Below are positions 18,960-27,318 of a stretch of 64,000 nucleotides of DNA, in pieces; positions within the stretch are counted from its first letter, which is position 1, and each line of letters starts with the position of its first letter. The stretch comes from an uncultured Roseovarius sp. (lineage in GTDB: Bacteria > Pseudomonadota > Alphaproteobacteria > Rhodobacterales > Rhodobacteraceae). The notes beneath the pieces were generated by a model. That model saw only the letters and a list, made by a program, of their open reading frames with translations, made no database searches and was not told the DNA's origin. The translations under genes were made by a program, and so were the position numbers. The DNA lies in contig NZ_CAMYMD010000109.1 of the NCBI RefSeq assembly GCF_947259555.1, positions 1 to 64,000 of the forward strand, written 5' to 3'.

Positions 18960-18976
18960 TTGCACCAAAGGTGCAA
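18960..18976. promoter_or_regulatory. Perfect palindrome between glmU and gph
   Basis: TTGCACCAAAGGTGCAA is a perfect palindrome with 7-bp arms and a 3-base centre. It lies 41 bases upstream of the glmU ATG and 94 bases from gph. A second hairpin, GCCGTT-TCGAC-AACGGC, is at 19008-19024. Placement suits an operator for the divergent promoters, but I cannot name the regulator. Confidence 0.4.
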
Positions 18977-19070
18977 GGGCATAGGGCACCGCGCGTCAAA
19001 CTTGATTGCCGTTTCGACAACGGCTTGAGCAAAAAGTTGCCATGCGGCGGCACAGGAAAAAGGCGGGGCG

Positions 19071-19733
19071 ATGCGCACGGTTGTTTTTGATCTGGACGGG
19101 ACCCTGGCCGATACCAGCGGCGATCTGCTCGCTGCGGCCAATGCCTGCTTTCGCGACATGGGCGTGGGGGATTTGCTGAACGCGGCGGATGCCGGTGTCG
19201 CGCTGCGCGGCGGGCGGGCGATGCTTCGCCTTGGGATGGACCGCCTGGACCGTGCCGGCGACGAGGCTGTGATCGACCGGTATTACCCGGTTTTGCTGGA
19301 GGCATATGCCGGGGCCATTGATGTGCACACGGTGCTCTATCCCGGTGCGATGGCGGCGGTCGAACGCCTGAGCGACGAGGGTTACCGCGTGGCGATCTGT
19401 ACCAACAAGCCCGAGCGCCTGGCCCGGCTGCTGTTGGAGCGATTGGGTGTGCTGGATGTGTTTCAGGCGCTCACCGGGGCCGATACCCTCGCAGTGCGCA
19501 AGCCCGACCCCGAGCATTTGCGTGAGACAGTGCGCCGCGCGGGCGGCGATCCGGCGCGCGCCTTGATGGTCGGGGATACCGTCACCGACCACGATACGGC
19601 GCGCGCGGCGGGGGTGCCGTCGGTGCTGGTGGGGTTCGGTCCCGGCGGTGCCATGGTGGCCGATCTGCGGCCCGAGGCGGTGCTCGGTCATTATGACGAG
19701 TTGCCGGACGTGGTGCGCCGTCTCATCAGTTGA
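19071..19733 (+). CDS. gph: Phosphoglycolate phosphatase-like HAD hydrolase
   Basis: A 220-residue HAD-superfamily phosphatase. The nucleophile motif DLDGT is at 7-11 (MRTVVFDLDGTLADT), motif II is CTNKP, motif III Lys in RKPDPEHL, and motif IV GDTVTDHDTARAAG. These fit phosphoglycolate phosphatase, which salvages 2-phosphoglycolate, although HAD specificity cannot be proven from motifs. Divergent from glmU; GAAAAAGGCGG precedes the start. Confidence 0.82.
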   Translation: MRTVVFDLDGTLADTSGDLLAAANACFRDMGVGDLLNAADAGVALRGGRAMLRLGMDRLDRAGDEAVIDRYYPVLLEAYAGAIDVHTVLYPGAMAAVERLSDEGYRVAICTNKPERLARLLLERLGVLDVFQALTGADTLAVRKPDPEHLRETVRRAGGDPARALMVGDTVTDHDTARAAGVPSVLVGFGPGGAMVADLRPEAVLGHYDELPDVVRRLIS

Positions 19734-19823
19734 GCCGGAGGGGTGTTTCGGATTATCTGAATGTGAGACGCGACCCGGCTCAAAACCATTGACGAAACCC
19801 GGGCCGCCGCTCAGAACACTCCT

Positions 19824-21020
19824 ATGACAGAGATTTTCACCGGCAATTTCACCCAGCAGGACCCGATCCCGGACGAGGGCATCGCCGCGGCGATGGAGGT
19901 GCTTCGCAGCGGTCGGCTGCATCGCTATAATCTGGTGGGGGACGAGCCCGGCGAGGTGGCGCTTCTGGAGCGAGAGTTTGCGGCGTATACCGGCGCGACA
20001 TATGCGCTTGCCGTTGCCTCGGGCGGCTATGCCATGGCAACCGCGCTGCGCGCGTTGGGCGTGGCGCCGGGCGACAGGGTGCTGACCAATGCGTTCACGC
20101 TGGCGCCGGTGCCCGGGTCGATTGCGAGCGTGGGGGCCGTGCCGGTCTTTGTCGGCGTCACCGAGGCGCTGACGATTGATCTTGACGATCTCGCGGCCAA
20201 GGCGGGCCGGGCGAAGGTGCTGATGCTCAGCCACATGCGGGGCCATCTCGCGGATATGGACCGGCTGATGGAGATATGCGATGCGGCGGGTGTGTCGGTG
20301 ATCGAGGATTGCGCGCATACGATGGGTGCGGCCTGGCGTGATATCCCCTCGGGCCGGTGGGGCCGGGTCGGATGCTATTCGACCCAGACCTACAAGCATA
20401 TGAATTCCGGGGAGGGTGGCCTGCTCGTCACCGACGACGACGAGGTGATGGCGCGCGCGATCCTGCTGTCGGGGTCCTACATGCTATATACGCGGCATGG
20501 CACCGTGCCGCCGGATGCGGTGTTTGACGAGATCAAATACGACACCCCCAATGTGTCGGGCCGGATGGACCATCTGCGCGCCGCCATTCTGCGACCCCAG
20601 TTGCGCAGGCTGGATGCGCAATGCGAGGCGTGGAATGCGCGCTATCGCGTGGTCGAGGACGGGCTGCGCGCCACGCCTGGTCTGACACTGGTGGAGCGCG
20701 CCGCGCAGGAGAGCTATGTCGGCTCGTCGATCCAGTTTCTGCTGCTGGACTGGGAGGGGGACGGGATCTCCGAGGTTTTGCGGCGCTGTCTGGCGCGGGG
20801 CGTCGAGCTCAAGTGGTTCGGGGCCTCTGAGCCTGCGGGGTTCACCAGCCGCTATGACAGTTGGCGCTATGCCCCGTCAGAGCCGATGCCGGCCAGCGAC
20901 AGGATCTTGCGCGGGGTGGTGGACATGCGGTTGCCACTGACCTTCAGCCTCGACGATTGCGCGCAGATCGCGCGTATCATACGCGCCGAAGTGAGTGCCG
21001 TCTTTCAGGCGCGGGGATAA
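19824..21020 (+). CDS. DegT/DnrJ/EryC1/StrS family aminotransferase
   Basis: A 398-residue PLP-dependent aminotransferase. The likely Schiff-base Lys191 lies in TYKHMNSGEGG (the usual family form is HKxxxxGEGG), and the cofactor Asp is in VIEDCAHTMGA. Family members aminate keto-sugars or cyclitols in surface polysaccharide or natural product synthesis. No other sugar genes are nearby, so its pathway is unknown. The start at 19824 is the first ATG after a 90-base spacer from gph; no strong ribosome binding site is visible. Confidence 0.85.
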   Translation: MTEIFTGNFTQQDPIPDEGIAAAMEVLRSGRLHRYNLVGDEPGEVALLEREFAAYTGATYALAVASGGYAMATALRALGVAPGDRVLTNAFTLAPVPGSIASVGAVPVFVGVTEALTIDLDDLAAKAGRAKVLMLSHMRGHLADMDRLMEICDAAGVSVIEDCAHTMGAAWRDIPSGRWGRVGCYSTQTYKHMNSGEGGLLVTDDDEVMARAILLSGSYMLYTRHGTVPPDAVFDEIKYDTPNVSGRMDHLRAAILRPQLRRLDAQCEAWNARYRVVEDGLRATPGLTLVERAAQESYVGSSIQFLLLDWEGDGISEVLRRCLARGVELKWFGASEPAGFTSRYDSWRYAPSEPMPASDRILRGVVDMRLPLTFSLDDCAQIARIIRAEVSAVFQARG

Positions 21021-21316
21021 AGGGGGCCCAGCTTTGCCGCTATTTGCAGTGCCCCGGGCGCGACGATGCTGCAACTTGATCCGTCGCACATTCGACTCGA
21101 ATGTCATCGAGGTTTAAAACGTGGCAGGGGGCGCGGCCCCCGTCGCCGCGAGCGGCGACTCCCCCGAGGTATTGTCAGCCAGATGAAGGGCGCCGCGCGT
21201 CCAATGCGCCGATGAGTGCCGACAGGGTGTCTTGGCTGCCAGGTCGGCGCTGTCATCGGCCATGCCGAGGGCGCCGGTGGTGTGGTCGGCGAAGGCGGGG
21301 ATCATTTGCTCCACTC
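21021..21316. other. Intergenic region with double-hairpin dispersed element
   Basis: Nearly 300 bases between convergent genes, with no credible gene. At 21127-21141 GGGGGC-GCG-GCCCCC forms one hairpin and at 21142-21159 GTCGCCGC-GA-GCGGCGAC another, both perfect. They are followed by CCCCCGAGGTATTGTCAGCC and AGATGAAG, similar to the element at 4772-4818. A minus-strand frame from 21350 gives a low-complexity peptide and is not called. Confidence 0.45.
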
Positions 21317-22714
21317 TTATTTGGCCAGCGCGTCCAGCACCCGTGCCCATGATCTGATGCCCTTGTGAAAGCTTTCGACGTTGTATTTCTCGTTGGGCGA
21401 GTGGATGGCGTCATCCTCTTGGGCGAAACCGATCAGCATCGCATCGAGGCCGAGGATGTCCTTGAAAAACCCTGCGATGGGGATCGAGCCGCCCATGCCG
21501 GTCAGCACTGCCTCGCGGTCCCATTCCGCCGTAAGGGCCTGACGCGCGGCCTCGAACTCGGGGCGGTCGGTGTTCATCACGGCGGCGGGCGAGCCGTCGA
21601 GGCTTTGATCCCACGTGATCTTGGCATCCGGTGAGAGCCGGTCCTCGACATGTTTGCGGATCTTCTGACGCAGCGCGTCCGGGTCCATGTCCCCGACAAG
21701 GCGGCAGGTGAATTTGCAATGTGCCTGAGACGGGATGACGGTCTTGGTGCCGGCCCCCTGATAGCCGCCCCACAGGCCATTGATTTCGAGCGTCGGGCGG
21801 GCCCATTGCTGAACCAGCGTGGAGTAGCCCTGCTCGCCATGCGGGCGGGTCATGCCGACGGACGACAGGTACTCCTGCTCATCGAACCCGCAGGTGTCCC
21901 ATTGGCGCATAAGATCTTCGGGCACCTCCCGAACCCCGTCGTAAAATCCCTCTACGGTGACGCGTCCTGTGACATCGTGAAACGAGGTGATCAGGCGGGA
22001 GATTTCGCGCAACGGGTTGAGAGCCGGGCCGCCGTAATGGCCGGAATGCAGGTCGATGCGCGGGCCGGTTATGGTGAATTCGTCCTTGAGCATGCCGCGC
22101 AGTTGCGAGGCGATGGACGGCACGCCGGGGGCGACCATCGAGGTATCGCAGATCAGCGCGAGATCGGCGGACAGTTCGGCGGCATGCTCGCGCATGAAAG
22201 GGATGAGCGAGGGCGAGCCTGATTCTTCCTCGCCCTCGAAGAAGAAGGTGATGCGGCAGGGCAGGTGACCGTGAACATCGCGGTAGGCGCGGCAGGCCTC
22301 GACGAAGGTCATCAGCTGGCCCTTGTCATCCGAGGCGCCGCGCGCGCGGATCACTTTTCCGTGCGGCGTGTCCTCGATCTCGGGGGTGAACGGGTCAGTA
22401 TGCCACAGGTCCAATGGGTCGACCGGCTGCACGTCGTAATGGCCGTAAAAGAGCAGGTGCGGGCCGGTGGTGCCCTCTGGCCCGTTTTTCCCGTCGACAT
22501 GGCCCACGACCATCGGGCGGCCCGGTGTGGCGCGCTTTTCTGCTTTGACACCAAGGCTTTGGAGGTCTTCTACCAGCCAGTTCGCCGCCGCCTCGCAGTC
22601 TGCGTCATAGGCTGGATCGGTGGAGATGGAGGGGATGCGGAGCAGCCCCGACAACCGGTCGAGGGCTGTGGGCAATTGGTCGTCGATGCGGGTGAGAACG
22701 GCGGAAAGGGACAT
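21317..22714 (-). CDS. M20 family dipeptidase
   Basis: A 465-residue zinc dipeptidase of the M20/M25/M40 clan. Metal and catalytic motifs are present: LLFYGHYDVQPVDP, GASDDKGQ and FFFEGEEESGSPSL, with the dimerisation domain in the middle and a final His near GGSIPIAGFF. It cleaves small peptides in the cytoplasm; exact substrate unknown. The ATG at 22714 has AAAGGCC upstream; the frame to 22789 adds an atypical leader. Divergent from hemA. Confidence 0.9.
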   Translation of the reverse strand: MSLSAVLTRIDDQLPTALDRLSGLLRIPSISTDPAYDADCEAAANWLVEDLQSLGVKAEKRATPGRPMVVGHVDGKNGPEGTTGPHLLFYGHYDVQPVDPLDLWHTDPFTPEIEDTPHGKVIRARGASDDKGQLMTFVEACRAYRDVHGHLPCRITFFFEGEEESGSPSLIPFMREHAAELSADLALICDTSMVAPGVPSIASQLRGMLKDEFTITGPRIDLHSGHYGGPALNPLREISRLITSFHDVTGRVTVEGFYDGVREVPEDLMRQWDTCGFDEQEYLSSVGMTRPHGEQGYSTLVQQWARPTLEINGLWGGYQGAGTKTVIPSQAHCKFTCRLVGDMDPDALRQKIRKHVEDRLSPDAKITWDQSLDGSPAAVMNTDRPEFEAARQALTAEWDREAVLTGMGGSIPIAGFFKDILGLDAMLIGFAQEDDAIHSPNEKYNVESFHKGIRSWARVLDALAK

Positions 22715-22782
22715 GGGTGGCCTTTGGGTCTGGTCTATGTATTCTGGCGAGGGTAACAGGCCGCGCAGCACTGTCCAGCGAG

Positions 22783-22796
22783 TTGACACAGGTCAA
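22783..22796. promoter_or_regulatory. FNR/FnrL-type box upstream of hemA
   Basis: TTGACACAGGTCAA has perfect TTGAC/GTCAA arms with a four-base spacer, matching the TTGAT-N4-ATCAA architecture of FNR-family sites. It lies 145 bases upstream of the hemA ATG and 69 bases upstream of the divergent dipeptidase gene. FnrL control of hemA is established in Rhodobacter; the site here is inferred from sequence. Confidence 0.6.
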
Positions 22797-22940
22797 GGAG
22801 GGCAGGGGCGGCAATTTGTAACCTGTTGTGCGAAAGGGATGTATATTATATGCATTCCAAATATTGAATAAGTGGCGCGATGTGCCATCAAAGACCCCAA
22901 GGGTGGCCGACCGCCACCTGAAGGTGCCGAAGGGAAGGAC

Positions 22941-24176
22941 ATGCCAGTGGATTACGCGGCCAAGCTGGATCAAGCGATCGAACGCCTGCACGACGAGGGG
23001 CGCTATCGCACCTTTATTGATATCGAGCGCCGCAACGGCAATTTCCCGCATGCGACCTGGCGCAAACCGGATGGCAATGAGCAGCCGATCACGGTGTGGT
23101 GCGGCAATGATTATCTGGGCATGGGGCAGCATCCGGTCGTGCTGGCGGCGATGCACGAGGCGATTGACGCCACCGGGGCCGGATCTGGCGGCACGCGCAA
23201 CATTTCCGGCACCACGGTCTATCACAAGCGGCTGGAGGCGGAGCTTGCCGATCTGCATGGCAAGGAAGCGGCGCTGCTCTTTACCTCGGCATATATCGCC
23301 AATGATGCGACGCTGAGCACGCTGCCCAAGCTGTTTCCCGGGCTGATCATCTATTCCGACGCGCTCAACCACGCGAGCATGATCGAGGGCGTGCGCCGCA
23401 ATGGCGGGGCCAAGCGGATCTTTCGGCACAATGATGTCGCGCACCTGCGCGAGCTGATGGCGGCCGACGATCCGGACGCGCCCAAGCTGATCGCGTTCGA
23501 GAGCGTCTATTCGATGGATGGCGATTTTGGCCCCATCGAGGCGATCTGCGATCTGGCGGACGAGTTCGGCGCGCTGACCTATATCGACGAGGTTCACGCG
23601 GTGGGCATGTACGGCCCGCGCGGCGCGGGGATCTGCGAGCGCGACCGGCTGATGCACCGTCTGGACATCATCAACGGCACGCTGGCCAAAGCCTATGGCG
23701 TGATGGGCGGCTATATCGCCGCGAGCGCGAAAATGTGTGACGCGGTACGCAGTTATGCGCCGGGCTTCATCTTTTCGACCTCGCTGGCGCCGGCGCTGGC
23801 GGCGGGTGCAACGGCCTCGGTCGCGTTTCTGAAGACCTCGGAGGGGCGCAAGCTGCGCGAGCAGCATCAGACGCAGGCAAAAATCCTCAAGACCCGGCTG
23901 AAGGGCATGGGATTACCGCTGATTGATCACGGGTCCCACATTGTGCCGGTGATCGTGGGCGACCCGGTGCATACCAAGAAACTGTCGGACATGCTGCTTG
24001 AGGGGTATGGCATTTACGTGCAGCCGATCAACTTTCCCACCGTGCCGCGCGGCACGGAACGGCTGCGCTTCACCCCCTCGCCGGTGCATGGTCCCGACGA
24101 GATGGATGCGGTGGTGCATGCCATGGACGAACTCTGGAGCCATTGCGCGCTGAATCGCGCCGAATTGGCGGGCTGA
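22941..24176 (+). CDS. hemA: 5-aminolevulinate synthase
   Basis: A 411-residue PLP enzyme that condenses glycine and succinyl-CoA (the Shemin C4 route), the committed step of heme and, in phototrophs, bacteriochlorophyll synthesis. [39 protein letters not shown] and [12 protein letters not shown] are visible; the Lys at about 250 should bind PLP. The ATG at 22941 follows GAAGGAC; an upstream ATG-less extension is rejected. The leader carries a small GGTGGC/GCCACC hairpin (22902-22918) and an FNR-type box further up. Confidence 0.96.
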   Translation: MPVDYAAKLDQAIERLHDEGRYRTFIDIERRNGNFPHATWRKPDGNEQPITVWCGNDYLGMGQHPVVLAAMHEAIDATGAGSGGTRNISGTTVYHKRLEAELADLHGKEAALLFTSAYIANDATLSTLPKLFPGLIIYSDALNHASMIEGVRRNGGAKRIFRHNDVAHLRELMAADDPDAPKLIAFESVYSMDGDFGPIEAICDLADEFGALTYIDEVHAVGMYGPRGAGICERDRLMHRLDIINGTLAKAYGVMGGYIAASAKMCDAVRSYAPGFIFSTSLAPALAAGATASVAFLKTSEGRKLREQHQTQAKILKTRLKGMGLPLIDHGSHIVPVIVGDPVHTKKLSDMLLEGYGIYVQPINFPTVPRGTERLRFTPSPVHGPDEMDAVVHAMDELWSHCALNRAELAG

Positions 24177-24291
24177 CCTCGACGCGCGTGCAATAGAACT
24201 TGCCTTGTGCTAACGTGTAGGAAAGAAACGTCGAGAGCTCGAATCAAACAGGTCGAGCAACAGGGCAGCACTTGCAAGAGGCAGGGATCGC

Positions 24292-25527
24292 ATGATTGGG
24301 CGGCGATTTTCGCGGAAGGCCGAAGAGGAGGACGTTGAGGCCCGCGGCTTTGACGCTTTCGAGTTACGCCTTGGCGATCTTATGCGCGGAGAGCGCGCGA
24401 CCCTTGGTAAATCCCTGCTCGATGTCGAACGCGAACTGCGGATCAAAGCCACATATGTCGCGGCGATCGAGAATTGTGATCCTTCGGCATTTGACACGCC
24501 CGGTTTCATTCCCGGCTATGTAAGATCCTATGCGCGTTATCTTGGCATGGACCCGGATCACGCATTCAAGGCGTTTTGCGTCGAATCCGGTTTTTCCATT
24601 GCACATGGGATGTCCGCAGAGGCGTCATCTATCCGAAAGTCCGGGCCGACCAAGAGCCGCAAGGCCGTGTCGCAAGACCCTCTTATGGCCCCGAACACGC
24701 CTTTTCTGCCGGCCTCTGAAAGTTTTCTTGCGCGGATTGAACCGGGCGCGATCGGGTCGGCATTGGTGCTTGTGGCCCTGATCGGTGCGATTGGCTATGG
24801 AGGCTGGAGCGTCCTGAGGCAGGTGCAGCAGGTGCAATTGGCACCTGTTGAGAACACTCCGGTCGTTCTCGCCGATCTTGATCCGTTGAATGGTGCAGCA
24901 CTGAGTGGCACGGTCGAAGATCAGGGTGTCGACAATGCGGCCGGTGTGTTTCAGCCCCCGCGCGACGAGCGGTTGAGCAGGCTTTATCGCCCGAAAGCGT
25001 TGGATGTTCCGGTCATGGTTGCGCGCGACGCGCCGATCTCCACGCTGGACCCGCGTGAAGTGGGGACGCTTAGCCCCAACACACCGGAGGCGGATCGCGA
25101 CAGCAGCATCGCCCTTGCCCTGCGTGAGGCACAAGGTGCCGATGCGCCTGAGGCGTCGGTGCCACCTCAGGTGGTCGCCGATACGCGGGACGGGCTGCGA
25201 CTGGTGGCGGTGCGTCCGGCTTGGGTCAGGGTGCGATCAGGGGATGGCAGTGTGATCTTTGAAGGGATCATGAATGCCGGCGACAGCTACGACGTTCCGG
25301 CGACCGAAGAGCCGCCAACCCTTCGGGTCGGCGAATCGGGGGCGGTCTATTTCGCAGTGAACGGGTCGCATTACGGTCCGGCAGGCGAGCGTGGTTCGGT
25401 GACATCCGGTCTGGCGCTGACGGCTGCGGATCTGACCGAGCGGTATGCGCTGGCTGATATCGAAGCAGATCAGGATCTGATGCGTTATGTGGCCGAGCTC
25501 CAGGTGCCTGCTGACGCACAAGAGTGA
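24292..25527 (+). CDS. RodZ-like helix-turn-helix membrane protein (DUF4115)
   Basis: A 411-residue protein with a cytoplasmic Cro/CI-type helix-turn-helix (about 27-95, LGKSLLDVERELRIKATYVA), one transmembrane segment near 155-177, a long Pro/Ala linker and a C-terminal beta domain (about 300-375) resembling the DUF4115 domain of RodZ. RodZ links MreB to the cell wall machinery; whether this protein does so is inference. It lies between hemA and ispG, as often seen in roseobacters. Confidence 0.78.
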   Translation: MIGRRFSRKAEEEDVEARGFDAFELRLGDLMRGERATLGKSLLDVERELRIKATYVAAIENCDPSAFDTPGFIPGYVRSYARYLGMDPDHAFKAFCVESGFSIAHGMSAEASSIRKSGPTKSRKAVSQDPLMAPNTPFLPASESFLARIEPGAIGSALVLVALIGAIGYGGWSVLRQVQQVQLAPVENTPVVLADLDPLNGAALSGTVEDQGVDNAAGVFQPPRDERLSRLYRPKALDVPVMVARDAPISTLDPREVGTLSPNTPEADRDSSIALALREAQGADAPEASVPPQVVADTRDGLRLVAVRPAWVRVRSGDGSVIFEGIMNAGDSYDVPATEEPPTLRVGESGAVYFAVNGSHYGPAGERGSVTSGLALTAADLTERYALADIEADQDLMRYVAELQVPADAQE

Positions 25528-25606
25528 CTGACGCACGATTGCCCCGGAGCGCTGGTCGTATTATCTAGAGGCGAAAGCCACTCTCAGACCGAACGGGGGC
25601 AACGCC

Positions 25607-26734
25607 ATGTCGCTCAATCATATCCGCCCGTGGCGCAATATCTATCGCCGCAAAAGTCGTCAGATCATGGTGGGGAATGTCCCCGTCGGCGGCGATGCGC
25701 CGATTTCCGTGCAGACCATGACCAATACGCTCACCACCGATGTGGCGGGCACGGTGGCACAGGTGCAGGCCGCCGCCGAGGCGGGCGCAGATATCGTGCG
25801 GGTGTCGGTGCCGGATGAGCCATCTGCCAAGGCGCTGAAGGAAATCGTACGCGAAAGCCCGGTGCCGATCGTCGCCGACATTCATTTTCACTACAAGCGC
25901 GGGATCGAGGCCGCTGAGGCCGGGGCCGCCTGTCTGCGGATCAACCCCGGCAATATCGGTGATGAACGCCGCGTGCGCGAGGTGATCTCGGCGGCGCGGG
26001 ATCATGGCTGCTCGATGCGGATCGGGGTGAATGCCGGGTCGTTGGAAAAGCATCTGCTGGACAAGTATGGTGAGCCGTGCCCCGATGCGATGGTCGAGAG
26101 CGGGCTGGAACATATCCGCATCCTGCAGGATAACGATTTCCACGAGTTCAAGATCAGCGTGAAGGCGTCCGACGTGTTCATGGCCGCCGCCGCCTACAGC
26201 CAACTGGCCGAGGCCACGGATGCGCCGATCCATCTCGGGATCACCGAGGCGGGAGGGCTGACCTCGGGCACGATCAAGAGCGCGATTGGTCTGGGCAATC
26301 TGCTTTGGATGGGCATCGGCGATACGGTTCGCGTGAGCCTGTCCGCCGACCCGGTCGAGGAGGTCAAGGTCGGCTACGAGATCCTGAAATCTCTCGGGCT
26401 GCGGCATCGCGGCGTTAACATCATCTCTTGCCCGTCCTGTGCGCGGCAGGGGTTTGACGTGATCAAGACTGTCGAGGCGCTGGAAGAGCGGCTGGAACAT
26501 ATCAAGACGCCGATGAGCCTCAGCATCATTGGCTGCGTGGTGAATGGCCCCGGCGAGGCGCTGATGACCGATGTCGGCTTTACCGGTGGCGGGGCCGGCA
26601 ACGGCATGGTCTATCTGGCGGGCAAGCAGAGCCACCGCATGGATAACGCGCAGATGATCGATCACATCGTCGAACAGGTCGAGAAGCGCGCCGCTGAGAT
26701 CGAAGCGGAGAATGCAGCGCAGGCGGCGGAGTAG
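25607..26734 (+). CDS. ispG: 4-hydroxy-3-methylbut-2-en-1-yl diphosphate synthase
   Basis: A 375-residue [4Fe-4S] enzyme, the penultimate step of the MEP isoprenoid pathway. The three cluster cysteines are present: CPSC (275, 278) and [10 protein letters not shown] (310), plus the [11 protein letters not shown]-like region [15 protein letters not shown] in the TIM barrel. It starts with [26 protein letters not shown] residues. The ATG at 25607 has only a weak GGGGGC upstream. Downstream is the GTA region. Confidence 0.95.
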   Translation: MSLNHIRPWRNIYRRKSRQIMVGNVPVGGDAPISVQTMTNTLTTDVAGTVAQVQAAAEAGADIVRVSVPDEPSAKALKEIVRESPVPIVADIHFHYKRGIEAAEAGAACLRINPGNIGDERRVREVISAARDHGCSMRIGVNAGSLEKHLLDKYGEPCPDAMVESGLEHIRILQDNDFHEFKISVKASDVFMAAAAYSQLAEATDAPIHLGITEAGGLTSGTIKSAIGLGNLLWMGIGDTVRVSLSADPVEEVKVGYEILKSLGLRHRGVNIISCPSCARQGFDVIKTVEALEERLEHIKTPMSLSIIGCVVNGPGEALMTDVGFTGGGAGNGMVYLAGKQSHRMDNAQMIDHIVEQVEKRAAEIEAENAAQAAE

Positions 26735-26815
26735 GCCGGTTCACAATCGTGCTCTGCGCCTGTGGTGAATGTTAACAAAATGTAATTAGTACGGGCGCTT
26801 ATCAGGCGCTCTTGA

Positions 26816-26844
26816 TTGACTTTGCGCGCGGTGTCGCGTATAGG
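26816..26844 (+). promoter_or_regulatory. Sigma-70-type promoter upstream of GTA g1
   Basis: TTGACT (26816-26821), a 17-base spacer and TATAGG (26839-26844) make a near-consensus promoter. Predicted start is around 26851. A strong terminator begins only 20 bases further, so initiated transcripts would be about 50 bases unless they read through into g1. Confidence 0.6.
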
Positions 26845-26850
26845 TTGTGC

Positions 26851-26905
26851 CATGATCGACGAAATGGGCGAGCGGCCCCGGGGACCCCCGGAGGCCGCTT
26901 TTTCA
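26851..26905 (+). ncRNA. Candidate ~55-nt RNA or attenuated leader
   Basis: The segment between the predicted transcription start and the end of the terminator U-tract is about 55 bases and lies outside any supported gene. It could be a small RNA, or an attenuator leader controlling g1-g2. No homologue is known to me. A short frame from the ATG at 26852 runs through the terminator and has no ribosome binding site. Confidence 0.35.
26871..26903 (+). terminator. Intrinsic terminator between ispG and g1
   Basis: AGCGGCC (26871-26877) pairs with GGCCGCT (26893-26899), and inside it CGGGG pairs with CCCCG; TTTTT follows. It is the strongest intrinsic terminator in the window. It may end ispG transcripts, but lies 137 bases after that stop and downstream of its own promoter. 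Confidence 0.75.
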
Positions 26906-26967
26906 TGTCGACACGGCGGAGGCGCGCAATACCCACCATCAGACAATCGCATGAGGCAAGAGCACGC

Positions 26968-27318
26968 ATGGTTTTGATCACCCCCGACGAGGGGCCTACG
27001 GGCCTGACCACCTCCATCAACGCGCTGGAGGGCCAATTGGCGGATATGCGTCAGGAATTGGAAGACCTGTATCACCGGATTAAGGCCGGGGATGTCGATG
27101 AATTGAGGAACGCGACCAAGGCCACCGCCGAGATCCGGCAATGGCTGAAGATTGCGATAGAAGCGGAGGCACAACTTGATAAACGCAAACGACAAGAGCG
27201 TGGCATTGTCCATGGATATGCCATTGATTTCGACGCCGCACGGGACGCGATCGGGTGCCGCATGGATCGTCTCAGGAGGGCAAGATGTTCAGGACCAGTT
27301 CCTGGATGCCCTAAGTGA
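26968..27318 (+). CDS. GTA small terminase-like protein (g1)
   Basis: A protein of about 116 residues with a central coiled coil (LEGQLADMRQELEDLYHRI) and a C-terminal DAARDAIGCRMDRLRRAR motif. Position directly before a GTA terminase and the size fit g1 of the Rhodobacter gene transfer agent, the small terminase. I take the ATG at 26968 (MVLITPDEG); the frame is open further upstream through the terminator. It overlaps the next gene by about 100 bases in another frame. Confidence 0.65.
   Translation: MVLITPDEGPTGLTTSINALEGQLADMRQELEDLYHRIKAGDVDELRNATKATAEIRQWLKIAIEAEAQLDKRKRQERGIVHGYAIDFDAARDAIGCRMDRLRRARCSGPVPGCPK

Noticed and set aside
21114-21350. Minus-strand 78-codon frame, possibly a frameshifted remnant
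   Set aside because: The sequence partly encodes palindromic elements, no family is recognisable, and restoring another frame gives only about 25 codons before a stop.
26812-26967. N-terminal extension of g1 from a TTG
   Set aside because: It overlaps the promoter and translates through the terminator; the ATG at 26968 is more likely.
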